DNA of 64,000 nt. Source: Rhizobium sp. Leaf453 (GTDB taxonomy: Bacteria > Pseudomonadota > Alphaproteobacteria > Rhizobiales > Rhizobiaceae). Each line of letters starts with the position of its first letter. The first letter of the stretch is position 1. Both the position numbers and the translations under genes were made by a program. Shown one piece after another: positions 26,317 to 34,716 of this stretch. Under the pieces are notes generated by a model that was not told where the DNA came from, did no database searches, and saw only the letters and a program-made list of their open reading frames with translations. The stretch spans positions 72,420 to 136,419 of the forward strand of contig NZ_LMRG01000023.1 of the NCBI RefSeq assembly GCF_001425605.1, in the 5' to 3' direction.

Positions 26317-26916
26317 TCAACCAGACTTGCGCTGCACGCTGGCGATTTCGCGGGCGACGGCTTCCGAATCGTTGGCGAGGGTGCGCATTTCCGTGGCGAG
26401 CACGGCGAAGCCGGCACCGGCTGTTCCTGCGCGGGCTGCCTCGATGCCGGCATTGACGGCGAGCAGTTTCAGGTAGCGCAGCGAGTGCAGGATCTCGGCG
26501 GTGCGCGATGCCGTCGCCCGCATGTCGGCTGTCTGGTCGTCGATCCGCTGGTAGAGCGACTCGATGTTGACAATGCTGCCTTCGAGATAAAGCAGGTCGC
26601 CGCTTTTGTCCCAGACACCGCCGCCGGTTTCCGTCACCCAGAGAAGATGACCCCGGTTGTGGCGGATGCGATATTCGAGCGTCCAGTCGGTCTTGTTTTC
26701 GAGCGCCTTGCCGACGACTTCGTCCATCATCGGTACGTCTTCCTCGCACATGATCGAGGTGAAGGTCCGCACGCGATTGCCGACGATTTCGTCGGTGGGG
26801 TAGCCGAAGATCCGCTGGATGCCGTCGGTCATGTCGAGCATCGTATAGTGCTCGTCGGCCCGGCACCGGTAGAGAAATCCATTCATGCGACCGAGAACGC
26901 TGCTCTGAAAGTCCAT
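26317..26916 (-). CDS. Soluble PAS protein with short MCP-like signalling hairpin
   Basis: About 199 residues. The N-terminal PAS domain (about 1-125) contains a family-like IQRIFGYPTDEIVGNRV and an RHNRGHLLWVTETGG core. The C-terminal stretch LKLLAVNAGIEAARAGTAGA followed by GFAVLATEMRTLA matches the hairpin tip of methyl-accepting chemotaxis proteins, but most of the normal MCP coiled coil, methylation sites and membrane segments are absent. It could interact with CheW/CheA or be a stand-alone sensor. The start is uncertain: ATG at 26916 used; a TTG at 27012 would extend it. Confidence 0.75.
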   Translation of the reverse strand: MDFQSSVLGRMNGFLYRCRADEHYTMLDMTDGIQRIFGYPTDEIVGNRVRTFTSIMCEEDVPMMDEVVGKALENKTDWTLEYRIRHNRGHLLWVTETGGGVWDKSGDLLYLEGSIVNIESLYQRIDDQTADMRATASRTAEILHSLRYLKLLAVNAGIEAARAGTAGAGFAVLATEMRTLANDSEAVAREIASVQRKSG

Positions 26917-26996
26917 GTCGAATCCGGCTGTGGCTGGAGGGCGGATGGAAAGAGTATCGATGTTTACGGATAATATTTCGTTATTTTGGAAATCAT

Positions 26997-27027
26997 GATC
27001 GGAAGGCTGCAAGCACGCCTTCCGATC
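26997..27027. terminator. Hairpin downstream of tmm
   Basis: A perfect 11-bp stem GATCGGAAGGC / GCCTTCCGATC with a 9-nt loop lies 21 nt past the tmm stop in the leftward direction. It has no long U-run but is well placed to end the tmm transcript. Confidence 0.6.
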
Positions 27028-27048
27028 GGAAGTCGCTTTTATCGCGGA

Positions 27049-28386
27049 TCAGTTCTTCAGGTAGACTTCCAGCGTATCATCCATGGCTTCCAGCCAGGGC
27101 GTGTGATGCTTGGGTGCCATCGTGCCGGTCATCAGCGACTTGTAGGCATTGTCGCGGAAGCCCATGATGTTCTCGGCCTTGTGGTGCTCCCATTCCATGA
27201 AGGTCTTGTTGGTGCCTTCAATGTCGAACTTCGGATAATCGGTGTCATCCAGCAGTTCGATGACATAGTCGCCCTGGAACCAGATCATCTGCTCGGCATC
27301 CTCGAGCGTCTCCTCGCGGGCGCGCCATTTGTCGAAATGGGCTTTCATCTCGTCCTTGCCCGGCAGCTTGATGCGGCCCATGATGACGTCGCGGGCATAC
27401 CAGGCCTGGGCGTCGAACATGTTGAACGTATAGAACTGGTCCTGCATGCCGATATACATCAGCTGCGGATTGTCCTCGTAGACAACGCCCTTGTAGAGAT
27501 TGTCGGACCACAGGCGGTTGGCCGTCTTCAGGCGCAGGTCGTCCGGCAGGAACGGGAAGTGGTGAAGGTAACCGGTGCACAGGATCAGCGCATCGACTTC
27601 CTTGGTCGAACCGTCGGCGAAATGGGCGGTCTTGTTGACCAATTTCTGTAGCAGCGGCCGCTCCTCGAAGCGCTCCGGCCATTTGAAGCCCATCGGCTTG
27701 GAACGGTAGCTGGTGGTGACGGACTTCGCGCCATACTTCCAGCATTGCGAGCCGATGTCCTCGGCCGAATAGGAACGGCCGACGATCAGCACGTTCTTGT
27801 CCTTGAATTCCAGCGCATCGCGGAAATCGTGGGCGTGCAGCACGCGGCCGCCGAAAGTCTTCACGCCTTCGAAATAAGGGACGTTCGGTGTCGAGAAATG
27901 GCCGGAGGCGACGACGACATAGTCGAAGATCTCATCATACATGACATCGTTGACGCGGTCGTGCGCCGTGACGGTAAACGTCTTCGATTCCTCGTCGAAA
28001 CGAACCATGCGCACCGGCGTCGAGAAGCGCACCCACTTGCGCACGTCGGCCTTTTCGACGCGGCCCTTGATGTAGTCCCAGAGTACGGCGCGGGGCGGGT
28101 ATGAGCCGATCGGCTTGCCGAAATGCTCCTCGAAGGAATAGTCGGCAAATTCCAGGCATTCCTTGGGGCCGTTCGACCAGAGATAGCGATACATGCTGCC
28201 ATGAACCGGCTCGCCATGTTCATCCAGGCCGGTACGCCACGTGTAGTTCCACAGTCCGCCCCAGTCGTCCTGTTTTTCAAAGCACACCACTTCAGGTATT
28301 TCAGCACCCTTCTGGGCCGCGGACTGGAAGGCTCTCAATTGAGCGAGGCCCGAAGGCCCTGCGCCGATGACGGCTACTCTGGTCAT
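27049..28386 (-). CDS. tmm: Trimethylamine monooxygenase (flavin-containing monooxygenase family)
   Basis: The 445-residue protein oxidises trimethylamine to TMAO with NADPH and O2. It has the FAD motif VIGAGPSG (residues 6-13), the FMO fingerprint [11 protein letters not shown] and the NADPH motif GRSYSAEDI. Long stretches match what I remember of bacterial Tmm ([52 protein letters not shown]). The length is that of the Tmm group. ATG at 28386 has an upstream AGGGAA; the 25-codon extension runs into a repeat element. The product feeds the tdm enzyme. It lies downstream of the dmm-type operon on the same strand but is separated by palindromic repeats. Confidence 0.93.
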   Translation of the reverse strand: MTRVAVIGAGPSGLAQLRAFQSAAQKGAEIPEVVCFEKQDDWGGLWNYTWRTGLDEHGEPVHGSMYRYLWSNGPKECLEFADYSFEEHFGKPIGSYPPRAVLWDYIKGRVEKADVRKWVRFSTPVRMVRFDEESKTFTVTAHDRVNDVMYDEIFDYVVVASGHFSTPNVPYFEGVKTFGGRVLHAHDFRDALEFKDKNVLIVGRSYSAEDIGSQCWKYGAKSVTTSYRSKPMGFKWPERFEERPLLQKLVNKTAHFADGSTKEVDALILCTGYLHHFPFLPDDLRLKTANRLWSDNLYKGVVYEDNPQLMYIGMQDQFYTFNMFDAQAWYARDVIMGRIKLPGKDEMKAHFDKWRAREETLEDAEQMIWFQGDYVIELLDDTDYPKFDIEGTNKTFMEWEHHKAENIMGFRDNAYKSLMTGTMAPKHHTPWLEAMDDTLEVYLKN

Positions 28387-28439
28387 GTGTGTCAGTTCCC
28401 TTTTTAATTTTTGTTCGTACGTATGCTTTTTGCGGAGAA

Positions 28440-28607
28440 GACCCCTCCCAACCCTCCCCACAAGGGGGAGGGCTTAACCCGTTGAACCCTCTCGCCAGCA
28501 CATTCCGGCAACACGTTTTTACCAGCGACGGCCGGAAAACATCCCGGAGAATTGCAGGAAGAGGTCACTCCCTCCCCCTTGTGGGGAGGGTTGGGGAGGG
28601 GTCTTAA
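28440..28607. repeat. Inverted pair of GC-rich intergenic palindromic repeats
   Basis: A 33-34-bp element containing CCCTCCCCACAAGGGGGAGG at 28440-28478 recurs, inverted and nearly identical, at 28569-28607, with about 90 bp between. Each copy is itself a palindrome (CCTCCCC-ACAA-GGGGGAGG), and the pair can form one very long hairpin between the DUF3445 gene and tmm. A third copy lies at 37142-37190. Such elements are widespread in rhizobial intergenic DNA. Confidence 0.85.
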
Positions 28608-28612
28608 ACCTC

Positions 28613-29653
28613 TCAATCCGGATAAATCCCCGCGCTGGTCGGAGATCCGTCGTCGTATTTCGAAAGCCAGTCGATCATGATCGGGCGGTTGCGGGTCAGG
28701 CCCTTGTAGTCGACGATCTCCGGCGGCAGGCTGGCGAGCACGCGCGGCAGACGGCGCGCCCATTTCGGCACGGTGACGAGTTCCTCGAGGCTGATCAGAT
28801 AGCAGCGGATGACGAACAGGATGGCGTTGGAGCGGGGCAGGCGCCACAGGCTCTGCAACTCGACGCGCAGATGCATCTTCTGGCCGACATTCTCCGGCGT
28901 CACCGTCGTGCGGTCGGGACCCCACTTGTGATAGTTTTCCGGGGACGTATCGAGCCGCGGATTGACGGTCATGGTCCAGTTCAGCCGGCGGGTCGGCTTG
29001 CCCTGCTGCAGGTTGAGCAGGAATTTGAGTGCGCGGTCGAACACGCCGATCTGGTGGGCGAGCGGGACCGGGCCATGCCACTCCATGAAGTTCATGCCGA
29101 TATCGAAATCCAGCGACCAGTCTGCCTGGGTGGTGACCATGCCGGCATCCATCCAGAGATTGTTGTCGCGCTGGTCGACGATGCAGAAATCGCCCTGGGC
29201 CTGGCGGGTGATGTATTCCATCGGCGGGTAGGGCAGCGTTGCCGCATCGCCGAAGGTGAAGGTGTCGTCGATGCCCATCGGCCGGTTGATCCAGCGCCAG
29301 CGGTCGCCGTTCTTTTCCAGGGTGAAGTGCTCGGGATAATCCTGCGCCTGATGCTCCATCAGCAGTTCCAGCGTATCCCATTGCGCCGCCATCATGTGGG
29401 GCAGCGCCTGGCAGCGCAACGGATCTTCCTTGAGCACCATGGCCCGATCCTGCATCTCGGCGACATAGTGCTCGTCGACATCGATCAGGTTTTCAAAGAC
29501 CGAGTCCTTCCTTGCCCGGACATGCGGCTCCATGTTGACCGAATACATGTATTCGTCGCGATCGAATGGGAAGGGAAAGCGCCTGATATTGTAGAGGCTG
29601 TTGCGGAAGGTGAAATCTTCACGGAACGTTTCGCTCCTGAACGTGATGGTCAT
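28613..29653 (-). CDS. Haem-dependent oxidative N-demethylase subunit (DUF3445; dimethylamine monooxygenase)
   Basis: The 346-residue DUF3445 protein contains the family's EDPLRCQALPHM and QDYPEHFTLEKNGDRWRWIN regions and the C-terminal RCYLISLEELVTVPKW. The family is a haem-type N-demethylase forming the catalytic part of dimethylamine monooxygenase (Dmm), which gives monomethylamine and formaldehyde. Published subunit letters vary, so I give no symbol. GGGAGG lies 8 nt before the ATG at 29653; the long extension to 30172 is reverse-frame noise over the reductase gene. It follows the reductase gene by 17 bp. Confidence 0.88.
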   Translation of the reverse strand: MTITFRSETFREDFTFRNSLYNIRRFPFPFDRDEYMYSVNMEPHVRARKDSVFENLIDVDEHYVAEMQDRAMVLKEDPLRCQALPHMMAAQWDTLELLMEHQAQDYPEHFTLEKNGDRWRWINRPMGIDDTFTFGDAATLPYPPMEYITRQAQGDFCIVDQRDNNLWMDAGMVTTQADWSLDFDIGMNFMEWHGPVPLAHQIGVFDRALKFLLNLQQGKPTRRLNWTMTVNPRLDTSPENYHKWGPDRTTVTPENVGQKMHLRVELQSLWRLPRSNAILFVIRCYLISLEELVTVPKWARRLPRVLASLPPEIVDYKGLTRNRPIMIDWLSKYDDGSPTSAGIYPD

Positions 29654-29670
29654 CTGTCCGGCCCTCCCGG

Positions 29671-30636
29671 CTAGAGTTGAAGAACGAGTTGCTGGCCCTT
29701 GAACCGCGAGACGCAGATCATGACCTTCTTGCCGGACGCCTTTTCTTCGTCCGACAGGTAGATGTCGTTGTGCTCCAGCGTGCCGTCGCAGGACGAGACC
29801 TCCGTCTCGCACTGACCGCAGGCACCGCCACGACACATATAAGGCGCGTCGCAGCCATGGGCTTCGGCCGCCTCCAGAATGCTCTGGTGTTCGCCGACCG
29901 TCATGTGGATATTGGATTTCTCCAGGAACACCTGGAAGGGCTGGCCCGCCGGCGGCGCAAGAAAGCGCTCCGAATGCAGGTTTTCCTTCGGCCATCCGGC
30001 TTCCAATCCCGACAGCAAAACGGCGTCGATCATGCCGGCGGGGCCGCAGACGTAGAGATGCGTGCCGAGCGGCTGGTTTTCGACCAGTGCCTTCAGCGGG
30101 ATGAAGGTCTTCTCGCTGTCGCAATAGATCTTCACGCGGCGCGAGCCGTATCGATCGAGCAATTGCTGCCAATAGGCGCCGTGTTCGCGCGAGCGGATGG
30201 CATAGTGCAGTTCGAAGACGGCATTGTCGCGGGTGAACTGCTCCATCATGGCGATGAACGGCGTTATGCCGATGCCGCCGGCGATAAGGATGTGCTTGCG
30301 GCCGCGATGGTCGGCAGGGAACAGGTTGACCGGCTGACTGACAACCAATTGGTCGCCCGGCTTCACCTGCTCGTGCATGAAGACCGAGCCGCCGCGCGAA
30401 TTCGGAACTTTCAGGACGCTGATTTCAAAGGCGCTGTTGTCGTCAGGATTGGACATCAGCGAATAGGGATTGCGGCGCAACAGGCCGTTGTCGTGCATCG
30501 AGACGACGACATGAGCGCCGCCGGAAAAGAACGGCATGGGTTGGCCGTCGAGCCGTTCGAAACGGAACCGCTTGACGCTATCGGTGACCTGCGTCACGGC
30601 CGCCACCCGCACGGGCATGTCTGTGTTGAGGCTCAC
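29671..30636 (-). CDS. Ferredoxin-type flavoprotein reductase of dimethylamine monooxygenase
   Basis: The 321-residue phthalate-dioxygenase-reductase-like protein has a flavin-binding barrel (RNPYSLMSNP), an NAD(P) domain (GGIGITPFIAMM; LYVCGPAGMID) and a C-terminal plant-type 2Fe-2S ferredoxin domain with CRGGACGQC and a distal Cys in MICVSR. It would pass electrons from NAD(P)H to the haem demethylase subunit. It overlaps the zinc-ribbon subunit gene by 4 bp. Confidence 0.9.
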   Translation of the reverse strand: MSLNTDMPVRVAAVTQVTDSVKRFRFERLDGQPMPFFSGGAHVVVSMHDNGLLRRNPYSLMSNPDDNSAFEISVLKVPNSRGGSVFMHEQVKPGDQLVVSQPVNLFPADHRGRKHILIAGGIGITPFIAMMEQFTRDNAVFELHYAIRSREHGAYWQQLLDRYGSRRVKIYCDSEKTFIPLKALVENQPLGTHLYVCGPAGMIDAVLLSGLEAGWPKENLHSERFLAPPAGQPFQVFLEKSNIHMTVGEHQSILEAAEAHGCDAPYMCRGGACGQCETEVSSCDGTLEHNDIYLSDEEKASGKKVMICVSRFKGQQLVLQL

Positions 30637-31238
30637 GGGAATATCTCCTCGGGGGCAGGTGCGGTACCCGGTTCTTCGGCATCAATGTTGACGCCCTGGA
30701 AGGCGCCGAGGCGGCGGGAATAGTGATCCCGCACGAGGAGCGGCAAACCGCAATGGGTGCAGGCAAACGAGCTTGTCGTCACATTGTCGGTGATGCCCTT
30801 GCAGTGAACGCATTGCACCCGGCGTGCCGTCGAGCCGCGATGTTCGGTATGGATCGAGTTGAAATCGATGCCGAATTCCAGTGCCACTTGCATGACCTGG
30901 CCGATGAAGCCCTCCGTGCCGGCGATATAGAGCCGTGTTCCCATCCGGGCCTGCTCAAGACAGGCCCTGAGGCGAAACAGCAGGGGTTGAAGGGTTGGCG
31001 CCTGCCAGAAGACATCCGGCGAAAGCGCTGTCAGCGCGACATCATAGGCTTTCGGCGCCGCTCCGCCTGCAAGGTAGAGGATCTCCGACCGGTCGAGGAA
31101 ATCGCGGCCCTTGGCTTCGACCTGATCGGTCAGGGCTGCCGCCCCTTCGCCCTCGATGACGAAGAGGTGGCGCTTCGCATGGGGCTCGACATTGAGCCCC
31201 TTATATTCCGGTCTGCTCTTGATTCCCTGAACAAGCAT
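30633..31238 (-). CDS. Small zinc-ribbon subunit of dimethylamine monooxygenase (DmmA-like)
   Basis: The 201-residue protein has an N-terminal region of alternating strands and helices resembling a degenerate NAD/FAD reductase half (GTRLYIAGTEGFIGQVMQVA). The C-terminal zinc ribbon has two CxxC pairs (CVHC and CTHC, about residues 147-169). It is the small accessory subunit always found with the DUF3445 protein and reductase in Dmm clusters; its exact task is unclear. It is 6 bp downstream of the GcvT-like gene and overlaps the reductase gene by 4 bp. Confidence 0.8.
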   Translation of the reverse strand: MLVQGIKSRPEYKGLNVEPHAKRHLFVIEGEGAAALTDQVEAKGRDFLDRSEILYLAGGAAPKAYDVALTALSPDVFWQAPTLQPLLFRLRACLEQARMGTRLYIAGTEGFIGQVMQVALEFGIDFNSIHTEHRGSTARRVQCVHCKGITDNVTTSSFACTHCGLPLLVRDHYSRRLGAFQGVNIDAEEPGTAPAPEEIFP

Positions 31239-31244
31239 GGCGCG

Positions 31245-32378
31245 TCAGCCCTGCGTGGTCCGTTTCGTCTTCTTCGGGTCATCGAAGGTGATCGTGTGGG
31301 CGATCGCCGGGGCGTTGACGTTCTTGCCCTTCACCTCGAGCTTGGTGCCCTGCACGGCATAGGGGACATCGACGCGCATGATCGCCATCGAGCGGTTCGT
31401 CAGCTTCGAATAGGACGGGCAGGTGATGACGCCGACCTTCTTGCCATCGGCCCAGACCTCATCGCCAAGATCAGTCGGACCATCGGCATCGACCAGCAGG
31501 CCGAAGATCTTGAAGCGTTCCTTGCCCTTCAGGCGCGCATGTTCCTCGGCGCCACGGAAGCCGGTCTTGCCGGGACTGACGGTGAAGTCGAGGCCGAGTT
31601 CCCACAGGCTGTCGCCGGGTTGCTCGTCGGCGAAAGGATACATCTGCGAATTGTCATAGGGGTAGAACAGCAGGTAGCTTTCGACGCGCAGCATGTCGAG
31701 AACGCTGAAGCAGACGGGGATGATGCCCATCTCCTTGCCTTCCTCGACGATGCGGTCCCAGACCATGCCGGCATCTTGGCCGCGCACGAAGATTTCATAG
31801 CCGCGCTCACCGGTATAGCCGGTGCGCGAGATCATCACCGGCGCGCCGAACAGCGTCGTCTGCATGTGATGGAAATATTTGAGATCGCGGATGCCCGGTA
31901 CGTATTTTTCGAGATAATCGACGGCCAGCGGCCCCTGAAGCGACAGGTCGTGCAGGTCGTCGTCGAACAGCACGGCGCAATTGCGGCCTTGGGCCTGCTT
32001 GACGATCTCTTCGAAGCCGGAACCCGAGCCATGCACCAGCATCCAGGAATTCGGGCCTGTGCGGTAGACGATGCAGTCATCGGTGAAATGGCCGCGATCA
32101 TTGAGCATGCAGGCATAGACCGACTTGCCGGGATAAATCTTGGTCATGTCGCGGGTGGTGATGTATTCCAGGATGGCAATGGCGTGCGGTCCGACGAGGT
32201 GAACCTTCTTGAGACCCGACACATCCATGATGCCGGCCTTGGTGCGAACCGCGATGTGTTCTTCGTAGATGTCCTTGTCATAGGTCCAGGCGGTTCCCAT
32301 GCCGCTCCAGTCCTCAAGGTTGGATCCCAATGCCCGATGTCGGTCGCCCAAGGCGGAAAAACGCCAGCTAAGTGCCAT
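31245..32378 (-). CDS. GcvT-like aminomethyltransferase of the dimethylamine operon
   Basis: The 377-residue protein has the GcvT fold with SRTGYTGERGYEIF and the C-terminal barrel domain. It is the first gene of the leftward operon GcvT - zinc ribbon - reductase - DUF3445. By analogy with the THF domain of Tdm it probably captures the formaldehyde unit released by demethylation onto tetrahydrofolate (inference). AGGGAAC stands just before the ATG. The 254 bp upstream are AT-rich and hold a near-palindrome GGAAATAATTATTCC (32408-32422) that may be regulatory. Confidence 0.85.
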   Translation of the reverse strand: MALSWRFSALGDRHRALGSNLEDWSGMGTAWTYDKDIYEEHIAVRTKAGIMDVSGLKKVHLVGPHAIAILEYITTRDMTKIYPGKSVYACMLNDRGHFTDDCIVYRTGPNSWMLVHGSGSGFEEIVKQAQGRNCAVLFDDDLHDLSLQGPLAVDYLEKYVPGIRDLKYFHHMQTTLFGAPVMISRTGYTGERGYEIFVRGQDAGMVWDRIVEEGKEMGIIPVCFSVLDMLRVESYLLFYPYDNSQMYPFADEQPGDSLWELGLDFTVSPGKTGFRGAEEHARLKGKERFKIFGLLVDADGPTDLGDEVWADGKKVGVITCPSYSKLTNRSMAIMRVDVPYAVQGTKLEVKGKNVNAPAIAHTITFDDPKKTKRTTQG

Positions 32379-32632
32379 GTTCTGTTCCCTTATTTATTTC
32401 ACTCTGTGGAAATAATTATTCCTGAGTATATGCGCGTTTTTGGGAACGGCAAGCCGTCAAATCGATTTCTAAAGGGAAATTTGGAGACTATATTTCGCAA
32501 GGGTAAGCTGCCGCTGCGTTGGGTGCAAGGTGAATGACAAAGGGCGCGGGAGGACTGGATTTCTCTCTCTCGGCGGCCATATCACCTTGATATGACCGGC
32601 TTTACCGCCGGCAAACCGGAGAGGATTGGCCA

Positions 32633-33031
32633 TTGACCGGAACCGAAAGCAGCCTGTCCGAAATCTATAGCGCTTACATCAATTGCCTCAACCGGCAGGA
32701 CTGGGCGGTGCTTGGTGAGTTTGTCGACGACAATGCTGTTCACAACGGCAGGCTGATCGGTTTGGCCGGTTATCGCGCCATGCTGGAAAAGGATTTCGAC
32801 GACATTCCCGACCTTCGCTTCAACATCCAGATGCTGATTGCCGATCCGCCCTATATTGCCAGCCGACTGGCCTTCGACTGCACGCCGAGGGGAGTGTTTC
32901 TCGGGCTGCCATTGCACGGCAGGACGGTCTCTTTCACGGAAAACGTTTTTTATGAGTTTCGACAGGCCAAGATCGTGCAGGTCTGGTCGGTGATCGACAA
33001 GCCCGCGATTGAGGCGCAACTGCTCGATTAG
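32633..33031 (+). CDS. SnoaL-like / ester-cyclase family protein
   Basis: The 132-residue single-domain NTF2-fold protein has an N-terminal helix pair (LSEIYSAYINCLNRQDW), the LIGLAGYRAMLEKDFDDIPD family stretch and a C-terminal sheet (VFYEFRQAKIVQVWSVIDK). SnoaL-like proteins include cyclases and many of unknown function. The start is TTG at 32633 with GGAGAGGA 7 nt upstream. Stand-alone gene, ended by a good terminator. Confidence 0.82.
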   Translation: MTGTESSLSEIYSAYINCLNRQDWAVLGEFVDDNAVHNGRLIGLAGYRAMLEKDFDDIPDLRFNIQMLIADPPYIASRLAFDCTPRGVFLGLPLHGRTVSFTENVFYEFRQAKIVQVWSVIDKPAIEAQLLD

Positions 33032-33046
33032 CCCCCTTGAAACAGA

Positions 33047-33072
33047 AAAGCCCGGACCACCGGCCGGGCTTT
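33047..33072. terminator. Intrinsic terminator
   Basis: A perfect 9-bp stem AAAGCCCGG / CCGGGCTTT with an 8-nt loop lies 15 nt past the SnoaL-like stop and 20 nt from the end of the converging DUF982 gene. It is A-rich on one side and T-ended on the other, so it works both ways. Confidence 0.8.
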
Positions 33073-33092
33073 GCATCGGCATTCGGCCGATT

Positions 33093-33368
33093 TCAGGCGA
33101 GAATTCCTTCTTCCTTCACGGCGGCGACAAACGAAGCCCAGGCCTTGCGCGGACTGCGGATTCCGTCGAGCGCATCAAGGCAATGCTGGAGCGCGCGGCG
33201 ATAGGCAGTGCCGCGGCGGCCGGGCCAGCGGCGCAGGAACTCCACGGCATCCCACGCGGAGGCTATTATATTTTCGTGGCTCTGTTTGATGATCACTCTG
33301 ACGGGGGTTGGAAAGCGCTTGTAACTCAACTCGTCCTCATGCTTCTTGTTATGAATTGCCGCGCTCAA
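33093..33368 (-). CDS. DUF982 family protein
   Basis: The protein has up to 91 residues. The DUF982 pattern is clear: PVRVIIKQSHENIIASAWDA, then FLRRWPGRRGTAYRRALQHC and a C-terminal ARKAF-like helix (RKAWASFVAAVKEEG). DUF982 proteins are small, largely restricted to Rhizobiales and without known function. No ATG exists; TTG at 33368 or a second TTG 13 codons later could start translation. Confidence 0.78.
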   Translation of the reverse strand: MSAAIHNKKHEDELSYKRFPTPVRVIIKQSHENIIASAWDAVEFLRRWPGRRGTAYRRALQHCLDALDGIRSPRKAWASFVAAVKEEGILA

Positions 33369-33508
33369 CGTCCGGCGCGCACGAAGGTTCCCGGGTGGAA
33401 TTCATTTCGGAATCTGCTTTCGAAAGGATAGTCTGAATAAGACCGCCGGCTACGGCGTATCTTTATCGATGCCGCAGGACGAACAGCACGTGTTGCGAGG
33501 AGAGGGGC

Positions 33509-33742
33509 ATGAAGCAGAACAGGTTCTTGGCCTGGTTTCTCATCATCGTCGGCGGATTCTATCTTCTGTCCGGGATCGCCACCAATGACATGGGCGGGCT
33601 GGCGTCGCTGGGCTACAATCCGGATATGCCGATGACATTCCAGGCCGCGCCGTTGCGCTTCCTGATCGGCATCGGGCTTTATCTTTGCGCCATTATCGCC
33701 GGCGTCCAGATGCTGCGCGCAGCGCCGCCGCCGGAAAAATAG
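33509..33742 (+). CDS. Small two-segment inner-membrane protein
   Basis: The 77-residue protein has two hydrophobic segments, about residues 8-24 (AWFLIIVGGFYLLSGIA) and 48-68 (LRFLIGIGLYLCAIIAGVQML), joined by a short loop. AGGAGAGGGG precedes the ATG. I do not recognise the family. Confidence 0.75.
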   Translation: MKQNRFLAWFLIIVGGFYLLSGIATNDMGGLASLGYNPDMPMTFQAAPLRFLIGIGLYLCAIIAGVQMLRAAPPPEK

Positions 33743-33745
33743 CCG

Positions 33746-34450
33746 TCAGAGCCGAAAAGCTTCCTTGAGATCGCTGCCTTTGTTTTCGCGCATATCGAGA
33801 TCCTTCTCGATATGGTCGATATGGTGGAGCATCAGATGGCAGGCGCGGTCGAGATCGCCGCGCTCCATCGAAGTCACGATATCCTGATGTTCCTGATGGC
33901 CGCAGCTGGAAATGGCCGATTGGCCATAGAGCGCGATGACTAGAGATGACCTGGCGACAAGTTCGTCCATGAAGCGCTGCATCACCGCATTGCCGGTCAT
34001 GGATGCCAGCATCAGGTGGAAATCGCCCGATGCCTTGATTTCCGCCCGCCGGGCCGTTTGGCCACGTTCGCCCATCAATCGGCCTTCCTCCATCAGCAAC
34101 TGCCGCAGATGCTGGAAGTGGGAGGGTCCCATGTTCTTGGCGGCTTCGCGCAGGATGCCGGGCTCGATCAATCGCCGCGTCGCGAAGATTTGCCGGGCCT
34201 CTTCCGGGGACGGGTAGGCGACAAAAGCGCCGCGGTTTTTCTCGACATTGACCAAGCCTTCATAAGACAAGGCCTGCAGCGCGCCGCGCACCAGCGTTCG
34301 GCTGACATTGAACAGTCTGCCGACATCGGCTTCCGACAGCTTGGTCCCGGGCGCGAGCCGGCGATCGACGATCGCATCGCGAATGGCGTCACGGATATAT
34401 TGCGTGCTGACGTCGGTCGGATCTTCGCTCGGGCGGGCTGCTATGGTCAT
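33746..34450 (-). CDS. GntR-family regulator (FadR/FCD subfamily)
   Basis: The 234-residue protein has an N-terminal winged helix-turn-helix (about 20-85: GTKLSEADVGRLFNVSRTLV then RGALQALSYEGLV) and an all-helical FCD ligand domain (about 95-220). His/Asp residues such as DFHLM and HQEHQDI fit the usual metal-binding pocket. It is divergent from the importer operon at 34717. The perfect palindrome at 34542-34561 is its likely operator, and the effector is probably the imported compound or a derivative. Confidence 0.9.
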   Translation of the reverse strand: MTIAARPSEDPTDVSTQYIRDAIRDAIVDRRLAPGTKLSEADVGRLFNVSRTLVRGALQALSYEGLVNVEKNRGAFVAYPSPEEARQIFATRRLIEPGILREAAKNMGPSHFQHLRQLLMEEGRLMGERGQTARRAEIKASGDFHLMLASMTGNAVMQRFMDELVARSSLVIALYGQSAISSCGHQEHQDIVTSMERGDLDRACHLMLHHIDHIEKDLDMRENKGSDLKEAFRL

Positions 34451-34541
34451 GAAGTCTCATTCCGGGTTCTACAACCTATCCTATCGTGCTTTCTATTCGA
34501 AGTTAATCCGGAATCTGTCGTCAATGCGATGATCAAATTGT

Positions 34542-34561
34542 ATACGATCTTGTGATCGTAT
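34542..34561. promoter_or_regulatory. Perfect palindrome, likely GntR operator
   Basis: ATACGATC-TTGT-GATCGTAT, 8-bp perfect arms. It lies 92 bp upstream of the gntR start and about 110 bp upstream of the sigma-54 promoter of the importer operon, in AT-rich DNA. TTGTATAC-type half-sites are typical for FCD-group GntR proteins. Confidence 0.65.
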
Positions 34562-34672
34562 TGCGCACAACGGCATATATTTTAAGCATTTCGTAATCTG
34601 CGTAAAATCCAGGCAAATTCCATATTCAGAATATCTTTTATATTTCAAATAGTTATCGCTCTGATTTCGACT

Positions 34673-34688
34673 TGGCACGCTAGATGCA
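34673..34688 (+). promoter_or_regulatory. Sigma-54 promoter of the importer operon
   Basis: TGGCACG-CTAG-ATGCA matches the -24/-12 consensus TGGCACG-N4-TTGCA at all but one base, with GG and GC exactly 10 bp apart. Transcription would start near 34699, leaving a short leader with GGGGAG before the ATG at 34717. Confidence 0.72.
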
Positions 34689-34716
34689 TCGCAGTCCCCG
34701 TCACAGGGGAGACATG

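Noticed and set aside
28440-28607. Inverted repeats as ends of an insertion sequence
   Set aside because: The 90 bp between them hold no transposase fragment and there is no target duplication. A further copy elsewhere has the same GC-rich palindrome, fitting a rhizobial intergenic repeat family.
29654-30172. N-terminal extension of the DUF3445 gene
   Set aside because: The extra 173 codons overlap the reductase gene in another frame and read as Arg/Pro-rich noise. The ATG at 29653 has a good GGGAGG and the family N-terminus.
30723-32537. Plus-strand open frame of 604 codons across the dimethylamine operon
   Set aside because: It is antisense to three well-supported overlapping genes, has the low-complexity composition of shadow frames in high-GC DNA, and matches no family pattern.
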